A stretch of DNA of 6,570 bases from Sediminibacterium ginsengisoli (GCA_943324415.2 CALPLN020000109.1:1-6570), one strand, 5' to 3'. Positions 1 to 6,148 are shown, counted from the stretch's first letter. The notes: generated from the letters alone by a model not told the origin. Numbers and translations are program-made.

Positions 1-89
1 ATATTATGAACACTTATTATAACACTGCTCATGGTAGTCCAGCGATTGGTGGATTGTACTATGTAAGCTTTGCTTATAACGTGTTTTAA
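1..89 (+). CDS. C-terminal end of a probable outer-membrane beta-barrel protein (5' truncated)
   Basis: An open frame enters from the left edge (first full codon at base 3) and stops with TAA at 87-89, leaving 28 visible residues. They end in LYYVSFAYNVF: alternating aromatic/hydrophobic and small residues with a final phenylalanine. That pattern is typical of the last strand (beta-signal) of outer-membrane barrels that the BAM complex recognises, and many Bacteroidota barrels, including TonB-dependent receptors, end this way. A strong terminator starts 25 bases after the stop, which supports this being a real gene end. The barrel family cannot be decided from so short a tail, and a non-barrel protein remains possible. 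Confidence 0.55.
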   Translation, partial: IMNTYYNTAHGSPAIGGLYYVSFAYNVF

Positions 90-113
90 GGAACTCAGAT
101 GGGTTAGTTAGTG

Positions 114-147
114 ATCCCTTCCCGATTTTCGGGAGGGGATTTTTTTT
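114..147 (+). terminator. Rho-independent terminator of the upstream gene
   Basis: A 12-bp stem (114-125 with 129-140, one G-U pair) closes a three-base TTT loop and runs into an unbroken T tract ending at 147. It lies 25 bases after the stop at 89 and before the predicted pdhB promoter, so it separates the two transcription units. This is the strongest terminator in the window. Confidence 0.93.
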
Positions 148-181
148 AGGGGTATTCTTACTTTTTTCCTTCATAAAACGC

Positions 182-189
182 TATTTTTG
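182..189 (+). promoter_or_regulatory. Predicted Bacteroidota -7 promoter box for pdhB
   Basis: TATTTTTG matches the TAnnTTTG consensus of the primary Bacteroidota sigma factor exactly. It sits after the upstream terminator, with 25 bases between its last base and the pdhB ATG, so a start near 195-197 would give a leader of about 20 bases. No convincing TTTG -33 element is seen at the usual 19-21 base spacing; that region is a T-rich run. Confidence 0.55.
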
Positions 190-214
190 CATTTCAATAT
201 TAAAAACGATTTTC

Positions 215-1201
215 ATGCGATCAATAGCCTTTAGAGAAGCACTACGCGAAGCGATGAACGAAGAGATGAGAAGAGACGAGCGCGTATTTTTAATGGGAGA
301 GGAAGTAGCAGAGTACAATGGTGCCTACAAAGTAAGTCAAGGAATGTTGGCTGAGTTTGGACCCAAAAGAGTGATCGATACACCAATATCTGAATTAGGC
401 TTCACTGCGGTTGCAGTGGGTGCTGCTCAGAATGGTTTAAGACCAATTGTGGAGTTCATGACTTGGAACTTTGCGGTATTGCCCTTAGACCAAATTTTAA
501 ATACAGCTAGCAAGATGTTAGCAATGAGCGGTGGTCAAATTGGATGCCCTATTATTATGAGAGGACCAAATGGTAGTGCTGGTCAATTAGGTGCGCAACA
601 CTCCACTGCATTTGAAAGTTATTTAGCGAACATTCCAGGTATTAAGGTGGTATCTCCTTCAAATGGATATGATGCAAAGGGATTGTTGAAACAAGCAATT
701 CGTTACGAAGAGGATCCAATCATGTTCTTAGAGAGTGAAGTGATGTACGGAGACAAATGTGAAGTTCCAGAAGAAGAATATTATATCCCATTGGGTAAAG
801 CAGATGTAAAGCGTCCAGGTAGAGACATTACCATTGTATCTTATAATAAAATGATGAAGGTAGCTTTGGCTACTGCCGAAGAATTAGAGAAAGAGGGAAT
901 CAGTGCAGAAGTGATTGATTTGAGAACAATTCGTCCATTAGACTGGATGACAGTGTTGGAGAGCGTAAAGAAAACGAATCGTTTGGTGATTATTGAAGAA
1001 CAATGGCCTTTTGCATCGGTATCTTCTGAATTAAGCTATCGTATTCAAAAAGAAGGGTTTGATTATTTGGATGCTCCAATCAGAAGAATCACAAGCGCTG
1101 ACGCACCTATGCACTATGCACCAAACTTGACTGCATTGGCAATCCCTGACGTGACGCGTTCAGTGAAATTGGTTAAGGAAGTGTTGCAACAATATAAATA
1201 A
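215..1201 (+). CDS. pdhB: Pyruvate dehydrogenase E1 component, beta subunit
   Basis: Cytoplasmic thiamine-diphosphate enzyme subunit. With the alpha subunit it decarboxylates pyruvate and passes the acetyl group to the lipoyl domain of E2, feeding acetyl-CoA into the TCA cycle and lipid synthesis. The 328-residue length is normal for a stand-alone E1 beta chain. Visible landmarks are GEEVAEYNGAYKVSQG (28-43), TPISE with Glu60 aligning to the cofactor-binding Glu59 of mature human E1 beta, the RGPNG loop (116-120), AQHS with His129 aligning to human His128, and the C-terminal transketolase segment with DLRTIRPLD. The close match to E1p-type sequences favours pyruvate over branched-chain 2-oxoacids. 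ATG 215 gives the conventional N-terminus and follows an AT-rich leader without a Shine-Dalgarno site. No alpha, E2 or E3 gene is in the window; a promoter before it and a hairpin after it suggest a single-gene unit. Confidence 0.96.
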   Translation: MRSIAFREALREAMNEEMRRDERVFLMGEEVAEYNGAYKVSQGMLAEFGPKRVIDTPISELGFTAVAVGAAQNGLRPIVEFMTWNFAVLPLDQILNTASKMLAMSGGQIGCPIIMRGPNGSAGQLGAQHSTAFESYLANIPGIKVVSPSNGYDAKGLLKQAIRYEEDPIMFLESEVMYGDKCEVPEEEYYIPLGKADVKRPGRDITIVSYNKMMKVALATAEELEKEGISAEVIDLRTIRPLDWMTVLESVKKTNRLVIIEEQWPFASVSSELSYRIQKEGFDYLDAPIRRITSADAPMHYAPNLTALAIPDVTRSVKLVKEVLQQYK

Positions 1202-1263
1202 GGTCATATCCTTGTTTTAAACCACTTAAACAATTGCTTAACGGCTAATAAATCTTTTTATAT

Positions 1264-1289
1264 AATATCCCTCACAAAGGGATATTTTT
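1264..1289 (+). terminator. Terminator-like hairpin after pdhB, in the lepB leader
   Basis: A perfect 8-bp stem, AATATCCC (1264-1271) with GGGATATT (1279-1286), closes a 7-base loop and continues into Ts up to 1289. It lies 62 bases after the pdhB stop, so it probably ends pdhB transcription. The T tail beyond the stem is only three bases long, so termination may be partial, allowing some readthrough into lepB. Its 3' arm overlaps the predicted lepB -7 box. Confidence 0.6.
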
Positions 1290-1290
1290 G
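1283..1290 (+). promoter_or_regulatory. Predicted Bacteroidota -7 promoter box for lepB
   Basis: TATTTTTG is an exact match to TAnnTTTG and is identical to the box before pdhB. It leaves 21 bases to the ATG at 1312, much like the 25 bases at pdhB. The box lies inside the 3' arm and T tract of the preceding hairpin. A transcript starting near 1297 would exclude a TTG start at 1288 and favours ATG 1312. No clear -33 TTTG element is visible, and AT-rich DNA can match by chance. Confidence 0.45.
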
Positions 1291-1311
1291 TTCTATCTAA
1301 TACTATCTTAT

Positions 1312-2823
1312 ATGGGCATGATACTTTTTATTCTTTATTGGTTGGGTTGGCATTTCGGCATCTATACGATGCTAAGAAAAGCGGGTGTGCCTGCAAATAA
1401 AGCGATCATTCCAATTTACAATACTTGGGAAGTGGTTCAACTTTGTAAGATTCCAAAAATTTGGTTTTGGATACAGCTTGTTCCCATTCTCGGACAATTT
1501 GTAAGCTTATGGATCACCATTATTTTTGTGATGCATTTTAAAAGAGTCAAATTAATTGATCATACATTAACTGTCTTAGTTCCATTTATCTATTTACCCT
1601 ATCTTGGATTAGATAAAAAAGAACAATGGTTTGGTGATGCAGCATTGGCACATTATCATAAGCCAGTATCAAGAGAGTGGGTAGATGCAGGTGTATTTGC
1701 CATTGTAGCAGCTACGTTGATAAGAACATTTTTGTTTGAAGCCTATGTGATTCCAACAGAGAGTATGGAAAAAACATTATTGGTGAATGATTTTTTATTC
1801 GTTGACAAAGTTACCTATGGTGCAAGAATTCCACAAACGCCATTGTCATTTCCTTTTGTTCACAATACCTTGCCTGGCGCGCCAACCACCCCCTCTTATT
1901 TAAAATGGATTCAACTGGATTATAAACGATTCCCTAAATTAAGAGATGTCAATAGAAACGATGTGGTGGTATTTAATTTTCCAGCAGGGGATACAATCAT
2001 CAACCTGCCAGAATTTGGATCTAAGATTCCATACTATGATGTATTAAGAAGCCCTCAATACAACAATGACAGAGCGAAATTGCAAGCAGACTATCCCATC
2101 CTTGTGCATCCAATGGACAAGACAGACAACTATATTAAAAGATGTGTGGGCATTCCTGGGGATGTAATTGAAATTAAAAAAAGTCAATTATGGGTGAACG
2201 GTGCACCAGCTTTGGTGGCTCCGTTTATGCAGACTGAATATATTGTTGAAACAGATGGAAGACCATTGGCAGAAGACTTTATTCAAGACAGCTTAGGTAT
2301 CAAAACCGATGAAGCGACTGCAGATTTTCAATTTGTCGAAGGGCAGCCGAACACATTTAAGCTAAACTTAACTGCCACTGCTGCTGCAAGTTTAAAACGC
2401 TTACCGAATGTTAAATCAGTTGTTTTATTTGAAGACCAAAATGTAGGTTATACTTTCCCGAACGATATTGTTCATTTCCCATGGACTGCAGATAATTTTG
2501 GACCCATTCGAATTCCTAAAAAAGGGGATCAAGTGCAATTGAATGACAGTACAATCGAATTGTATAGAAGAATCATAGAAGGGTATGAGCAACAAAAATT
2601 GACGATGCAAAATGGCCAGTATTTTATCAATGGCAAGGCGGTGAATAGTTATACGATTCAAGAAAATTATTATTGGATGATGGGAGACAATCGTCATCGT
2701 AGTCAGGATAGTCGTTATTGGGGTTTTGTTCCTGAGACACATATTGTGGGTCGCGCAGCTTTGATTTGGTTTAGCTATAGTCAATCCATTAGATGGAATA
2801 GGCTCTTTAACTTGATAAAATAG
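1312..2823 (+). CDS. lepB: Signal peptidase I with fused N-terminal membrane domain
   Basis: Inner-membrane serine protease that cleaves signal peptides from exported preproteins. From ATG 1312 it has 503 residues. The N-terminal third resembles the DUF5684-type membrane domain (KAGVPANKAIIPIYNTWE, then hydrophobic segments) seen on Bacteroidota homologues. A hydrophobic anchor near residues 125-145 precedes the catalytic S26 domain. Box B is IPTESMEKTL with nucleophile Ser151; the catalytic lysine is Lys276 in YIKRCVGIPGD; box E is GDNRHRSQDSRYWG (458-471), with His at the usual Asp after GDNR. About 180 residues separate Lys276 from box E, longer than in E. coli LepB, a feature of this family rather than damage. 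An in-frame TTG at 1288 would add eight residues but lies inside the hairpin and promoter box, so ATG 1312 is preferred (ATG 1318 also possible). cdd follows after 4 bases. Confidence 0.93.
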   Translation: MGMILFILYWLGWHFGIYTMLRKAGVPANKAIIPIYNTWEVVQLCKIPKIWFWIQLVPILGQFVSLWITIIFVMHFKRVKLIDHTLTVLVPFIYLPYLGLDKKEQWFGDAALAHYHKPVSREWVDAGVFAIVAATLIRTFLFEAYVIPTESMEKTLLVNDFLFVDKVTYGARIPQTPLSFPFVHNTLPGAPTTPSYLKWIQLDYKRFPKLRDVNRNDVVVFNFPAGDTIINLPEFGSKIPYYDVLRSPQYNNDRAKLQADYPILVHPMDKTDNYIKRCVGIPGDVIEIKKSQLWVNGAPALVAPFMQTEYIVETDGRPLAEDFIQDSLGIKTDEATADFQFVEGQPNTFKLNLTATAAASLKRLPNVKSVVLFEDQNVGYTFPNDIVHFPWTADNFGPIRIPKKGDQVQLNDSTIELYRRIIEGYEQQKLTMQNGQYFINGKAVNSYTIQENYYWMMGDNRHRSQDSRYWGFVPETHIVGRAALIWFSYSQSIRWNRLFNLIK

Positions 2824-2827
2824 ACAC

Positions 2828-3313
2828 ATGCAAAAGAAATTCGAATTCGAATATGAAGAGTTTGACACGAAAGAATCGTTAACAACGGAAGATGCAGCAT
2901 TGTTAAATGCAGCTTATGAGGCAGTGGAAACGGCTTTTGCACCCTATTCTAAATTCAAAGTTGGTGCTGCTGCAAGATTGTCAAATGGATTAATTATACT
3001 AGGATCGAATCAAGAAAGTGCAAGTTATCCTGTAGGCATCTGCGCAGAAAGAACCTTATTGAATAGTATCGGGAGTCAATATCCAAAAGAAACGATTACC
3101 GGCATGGCGATTAGTTATATCCCGCATGGTGTTGAATCAGATCACCCGTTATCACCTTGTGGCATGTGTCGCCAATCTTTGTTAGATTATGAACTTAGGT
3201 ATAAAGCTCCAATAAGGCTTATTTTAGCAGGCAAGACAGGCAAGATTATGTTGATACCATCTGCAAGTAATATACTCCCATTTGGCTTTACAGGCTCTAT
3301 TTTAGGCAAATAG
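2828..3313 (+). CDS. cdd: Cytidine deaminase
   Basis: Zinc-dependent cytosolic enzyme that deaminates cytidine and deoxycytidine to uridine and deoxyuridine in pyrimidine salvage. The 161-residue length fits the small homotetrameric class with an N-terminal extension of roughly 20 residues. Substrate-binding residues are in FKVGAA (43-48) and NQE (Asn61, Glu63). The zinc site is intact: Cys72 and the proton-shuttling Glu74 in ICAER, and Cys111 and Cys114 in PCGMCRQ. The ATG is 4 bases after the lepB stop, with no room for a promoter of its own, so it is very probably cotranscribed with lepB; I see no functional link between the two. Its last 12 bases overlap the 3' end of the convergent methyltransferase gene. 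Confidence 0.95.
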   Translation: MQKKFEFEYEEFDTKESLTTEDAALLNAAYEAVETAFAPYSKFKVGAAARLSNGLIILGSNQESASYPVGICAERTLLNSIGSQYPKETITGMAISYIPHGVESDHPLSPCGMCRQSLLDYELRYKAPIRLILAGKTGKIMLIPSASNILPFGFTGSILGK

Positions 3314-3805
3314 GGTTTGAACACCCAGTCCAATTCTGAACTCATGTTGGAGCAGCCATTTTTTTCGAGGCAAACCCCATGCGTAACCAGTTAGATTTTT
3401 ATCTGAACCAATGATACGATGGCAGGGTACGATGATAGCAATTTTATTTTTGCCATTCGCTGAAGCCGCTGCTCTAATCACTTTAGGATCACCTAATTTT
3501 TTTGCCAATTCTGCATAACTCAAGGTTTTTGCATAAGGGACTTCGTATAATTCTTTCCAAACTTTTTGTTGAAAATCAGTTCCTGCCTGGTGAATTGGGA
3601 CAGTGAATTGAGTCCTGCTTCCATTAAAATATTCAATGAGTTCATCAATGCATTGGTGGACAACTGCGGGACTGTCCATCTCTTGGGTATTTGCTGAAAG
3701 GTCTGTGGCTTCTATAAAGGTGAGTGCATGGATACAATCTGCAGTTGCAACAATTTTAATTCGACCAATTGGGCTGGTATAAATATGTTCGAATTGTTGT
3801 TGCAT
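3302..3805 (-). CDS. ogt: Methylated-DNA--[protein]-cysteine S-methyltransferase (O6-alkylguanine repair)
   Basis: Suicide DNA-repair protein that moves an alkyl group from O6-alkylguanine (or O4-alkylthymine) to its own cysteine. The 167-residue chain has the N-terminal RNase H-like domain (about 1-70) and the C-terminal helix-turn-helix active-site domain. Seen here are Tyr97 and the arginine finger Arg111, which align with human AGT Tyr114 and Arg128; Asn120; the PCHR motif with acceptor Cys128 and His129; and Glu155 completing the hydrogen-bond network. There is no N-terminal Ada phosphotriester domain, so it is a stand-alone Ogt/MGMT type. However, residues around the pocket (NKIAIIVPCHR and GYAWG) match the C-terminal half of E. 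coli Ada better than Ogt. The symbol ogt is by class only. It lies 7 bases downstream of the SirB1-like gene, so the two probably share a transcript. Confidence 0.93.
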   Translation of the reverse strand: MQQQFEHIYTSPIGRIKIVATADCIHALTFIEATDLSANTQEMDSPAVVHQCIDELIEYFNGSRTQFTVPIHQAGTDFQQKVWKELYEVPYAKTLSYAELAKKLGDPKVIRAAASANGKNKIAIIVPCHRIIGSDKNLTGYAWGLPRKKWLLQHEFRIGLGVQTLFA

Positions 3806-3812
3806 TTGACGA

Positions 3813-4697
3813 TTATTTTGATTCCTGATCTAATAATTTGGCCAATTCGTTTAAGTCATCTTGCTTAAATTGTAATGTTGGACTTTGAAAGCATTTTGCC
3901 AATTCAAGGATCATTTTCCGAATGACTCTTTGGTTAGAAAGTCGCTTATAATAAATCGTTTTAGGTTCAATATTATGTCTTAAAAAATATTGATCCATAT
4001 CTTTCTGAGAAAAAGGATGACCAGATGTGCCTTCTACATAAAATTGAATGAATTCTTGGGGATTCGGTACAATTTCATGTGGCTCCCAATCTGCACTAAA
4101 ATAAGCAAGAATACATTGTTTAGGTATATTGATCCATTCGGCATGTATTTCTAATTGTTGACATAATTCTGCATAGATCAAGGAATTGGCAAATGCGTTC
4201 CCTGGTTTTGATTGAAGCGGGGAAGAGACTAAAAAATCTTCTGGGTTTTCATAGTTCACCTCTACACCTTTGATCTGGTAATAGCTAAATAAAATATTTC
4301 GAATCACATTCGCTTGTTCTAATGGCGTCAAATAATTATTTAATTCAAGCCAGATATTCCTCCTAATTTTTTCTAATTGATGTCTTAAAGGATCCAATGC
4401 CAATTCAGGAAACTGATATTTCACTAAAATTAAGGCACCCTCAAAAAGGGAGGGTTTTGGCATAGCTGCCCAGTCTATCAATTGTTGCTGAATGTCTTTA
4501 AGTCGGAGCTTGTAAATCATTTTCTCGATCCGTTCAAGGGTAGCTTCGTCTAAGGTATTTTCCCATAAATGTTCTAAGTCAGGAATGATAGGTGTGCCAT
4601 AGTCCAACAGCCGATTGGCGATGGTACTAAATACTTCCTCATCGGGGTCATCTATGAGGCTAAATAAGGCTTTTATTTCTTCATTTTTTGGCAACAT
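3813..4697 (-). CDS. SirB1-like transglutaminase-fold protein with HEAT-like N-terminus; function unknown
   Basis: From ATG 4697 it has 294 residues and no signal peptide or membrane segment, so it is probably cytoplasmic. Residues 1-75 are helical and HEAT-like (LIDDPDEEVFSTIANRLLDYG). About 85-225 resembles the SirB1/Transglut_core2 family: paired helices ending LELNNYLTPLEQ, an NPEDFLVSSPLQ segment, then KPGNAFANSLIYAELCQQL. Where papain-like transglutaminases carry the catalytic Cys after a conserved Gly, this has GNAFANS (166-172), so peptidase or transglutaminase activity is not expected. A TTG at 4703 lies 8 bases after AAGGA and would add two residues; ATG is preferred because Bacteroidota rarely use Shine-Dalgarno sites. 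The methyltransferase gene starts 7 bases after its stop, suggesting cotranscription. The fold assignment is by motif recognition; no cellular role can be given. Confidence 0.75.
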   Translation of the reverse strand: MLPKNEEIKALFSLIDDPDEEVFSTIANRLLDYGTPIIPDLEHLWENTLDEATLERIEKMIYKLRLKDIQQQLIDWAAMPKPSLFEGALILVKYQFPELALDPLRHQLEKIRRNIWLELNNYLTPLEQANVIRNILFSYYQIKGVEVNYENPEDFLVSSPLQSKPGNAFANSLIYAELCQQLEIHAEWINIPKQCILAYFSADWEPHEIVPNPQEFIQFYVEGTSGHPFSQKDMDQYFLRHNIEPKTIYYKRLSNQRVIRKMILELAKCFQSPTLQFKQDDLNELAKLLDQESK

Positions 4698-4905
4698 GGG
4701 CAATAGGGGCTTCCTTTTTCTTATTCAAATTGACAAAAAAAGATTTAAAAAAACGATTTAAGTTATTCATGTCTTGTGGATATATATATCAATTGCTTTG
4801 TATAATAAAAAGATTTATCTGACGTTGGCTATTATTTAGCATTATTTAGACTGATTCTAATCATTAATTGACGTACTTTGCATATACTAAAGTCTAAACT
4901 TGCAT
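4698..4905. promoter_or_regulatory. Divergent intergenic region between the SirB1-like gene and the desaturase
   Basis: This AT-rich spacer must hold the promoters for the minus-strand repair pair and the plus-strand desaturase. It contains a perfect 12-bp palindrome GATATATATATC (4779-4790), a TATAAT at 4801-4806 without a well-spaced partner, a tandem near-repeat of ATTATTTAG plus one base (4831-4840 and 4841-4850), and TACTTTG at 4874-4880. On the minus strand the best -7 candidate is TCAATTTG (4733 to 4726), one base off consensus. None is decisive. Confidence 0.4.
4874..4880 (+). promoter_or_regulatory. Weak -7-like box for the desaturase
   Basis: TACTTTG is TAnnTTTG with one base missing. 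It leaves 25 bases to the ATG at 4906, the same distance as at pdhB. No clear -33 element is present, so this is a tentative call based mainly on position. Confidence 0.3.
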
Positions 4906-4911
4906 ATGCAA
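4879..4911. repeat. TTGCATAT direct repeat, second copy extended into a palindrome over the desaturase start
   Basis: TTGCATAT occurs at 4879-4886 and again at 4900-4907, 21 bp apart or about two helical turns. The second copy is half of a perfect 12-bp palindrome TTGCATATGCAA (4900-4911) that contains the ATG at 4906. Same-face spacing next to a candidate promoter box would suit a regulator-binding site, but the motif is short and AT-rich. Confidence 0.4.
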
Positions 4912-6003
4912 ACTCAAACAGTGTCCGTTCCAAAATTCCCTGTAGTAACTAAATCTTTACATACAGAATTAAAGAAAAGAGTGAACCAATATTTAGAAGA
5001 ACATACCATACGTGGTACGGGCAACTATAAATTGTTTACGAAAGCAGCCATTCTTGTAAGCTTGTTTTTTGTCACTTATATTCATTTGGTATTCTTTACT
5101 CCGCCAACGGCAATCGCCATAGTAGAGTGTTTATTTTTTGGTGGTTTAATTGCCGCTATTGGATTTAACATCATGCATGATGGTAGTCACGGAAGCTTCA
5201 GTAAGTATGCTTGGTTAAATAAGTTGGCTTCTTCATCTATCAGTATTTTAGGGGCGAGTCGTTTTATGTGGAGTATGAAGCATGTTACAATTCACCACAC
5301 GTACACAAATGTAGATGGGGTAGATGATGATATCGAAGTGGGGGTATTCATGCGCATGGCACCAACTCAAAAGCATTATGTTTTGCACCGTTTTCAACAT
5401 CTTTATTTCAGTATTCTTTATATGTTGTTGTATGTATTCTGGATTTTCTTTACAGACTACAACAAATATTTTAAGGGCAAAATCGGCTCAATACCTTTGA
5501 AGAAGATGTCAATTGCAGATCATATTGAGTTCTGGATTGTAAAGGTGTACCATGCTGCTATTTTTGTTGTCGTACCTATCGTAGTTTTAGGATGGCAGGC
5601 TTGGTTAGTTGGTTTTATTGTAAGTACATTTTTTGCAGGATTCGTTTTAAGTATTGTATTTCAGTTAGCACATACAGTAGAGCATACAGAATTCCCTGTA
5701 GCAATACAACCAGAGAATAGATTGCCAGACGAATTTGCTGCACACCAAATTCAAACCACCGCAAATTTTGCGACTAAAAGTAAAATAGTAAGTTGGTTAG
5801 TAGGCGGATTGAATTTTCAAATTGAACATCATTTATTTCCAAAGATTTCACATGTGCACTATCCTGCAATCAGTAAGATTGTGAAAGAAGCATGTGCGGA
5901 ATTCCAATTGAATTATATTGAATATCCAACTGTATTAACTGCTGTTAAAGCGCATGTACAGTTCTTAAAATCAATGGGCAAGCCTGTACCTTCTGTTGCT
6001 TAA
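4906..6003 (+). CDS. Membrane fatty acid desaturase (acyl-CoA / front-end type, no cytochrome b5 domain)
   Basis: Integral-membrane di-iron enzyme that puts double bonds into acyl chains and so adjusts membrane fluidity. From ATG 4906 it has 365 residues. The three histidine boxes are HDGSH (91-95), HVTIHH (126-131) and QIEHH (305-309), with a further HTVEH at 256-260. Glutamine as the first residue of the third box (QxxHH) marks the front-end, linoleoyl-CoA-like branch, though bacterial members vary in regioselectivity. Hydrophobic segments lie near 47-64, 69-88, 165-185 and 215-255. There is no fused cytochrome b5, so a separate electron donor is needed and none is encoded here. An in-frame TTG at 4900 would add two residues; the ATG is favoured. 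The gene appears to be a single-gene unit, with the topA end convergent to it. Confidence 0.92.
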   Translation: MQTQTVSVPKFPVVTKSLHTELKKRVNQYLEEHTIRGTGNYKLFTKAAILVSLFFVTYIHLVFFTPPTAIAIVECLFFGGLIAAIGFNIMHDGSHGSFSKYAWLNKLASSSISILGASRFMWSMKHVTIHHTYTNVDGVDDDIEVGVFMRMAPTQKHYVLHRFQHLYFSILYMLLYVFWIFFTDYNKYFKGKIGSIPLKKMSIADHIEFWIVKVYHAAIFVVVPIVVLGWQAWLVGFIVSTFFAGFVLSIVFQLAHTVEHTEFPVAIQPENRLPDEFAAHQIQTTANFATKSKIVSWLVGGLNFQIEHHLFPKISHVHYPAISKIVKEACAEFQLNYIEYPTVLTAVKAHVQFLKSMGKPVPSVA

Positions 6004-6032
6004 TCGAATTTTAAAGGATTAAAAACATAAAG

Positions 6033-6120
6033 AAGCCCTTAGAGATAAATACTATTCTTACACAAACATTCGAGCTTGCGAGCTGAGCGTGTTGGAATAT
6101 GGTATTTTTTCTAAGGGCTT
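6033..6120. terminator. Long nested hairpin between convergent desaturase and topA; probable bidirectional terminator
   Basis: A perfect 11-bp inverted repeat, AAGCCCTTAGA (6033-6043) with TCTAAGGGCTT (6110-6120), encloses 66 bases that continue the same stem: 6047-6052 with 6102-6107, 6053-6057 with 6095-6099, and 6060-6063 with 6089-6092, topped by a small AGCT/AGCT hairpin (6073-6076 with 6081-6084). It starts 30 bases after the desaturase stop and ends 29 bases before the topA stop. The GCCC/GGGCTT arms look terminator-like, but there is no good T tract on the plus side; on the minus side the downstream sequence is T-rich. A terminator role is inferred from position and symmetry. Confidence 0.55.
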
Positions 6121-6148
6121 TAAAATGCTATATACTATTTGGATTTTA

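Noticed and set aside
1288..1311. TTG start at 1288 for lepB
   Set aside because: It falls within the T tract of the hairpin and the predicted promoter box; ATG at 1312 keeps the membrane domain intact and has a normal leader length.
2425..2868. 147-codon open frame on the minus strand inside lepB and the start of cdd
   Set aside because: It lies antisense to strongly conserved lepB sequence including box E, has low-complexity composition and resembles no family. It is a shadow of the real gene.
4698..4720. AAGGA followed by TTG 4703 as start of the SirB1-like gene
   Set aside because: Spacing is good, but Bacteroidota rarely depend on such sites and an ATG lies two codons later. The difference is only two residues, so it remains possible.
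4779..4806. GATATATATATC palindrome and TATAAT as a regulatory site or origin-like element
   Set aside because: Simple AT alternation gives such palindromes by chance; there are no DnaA-box clusters or properly spaced partner element nearby.
4868..4888. TTGACG and TATACT as a sigma-70-type promoter for the desaturase
   Set aside because: The two hexamers are only 9 bases apart, far short of the 16-18 required, and this consensus is not used by the main Bacteroidota sigma factor.
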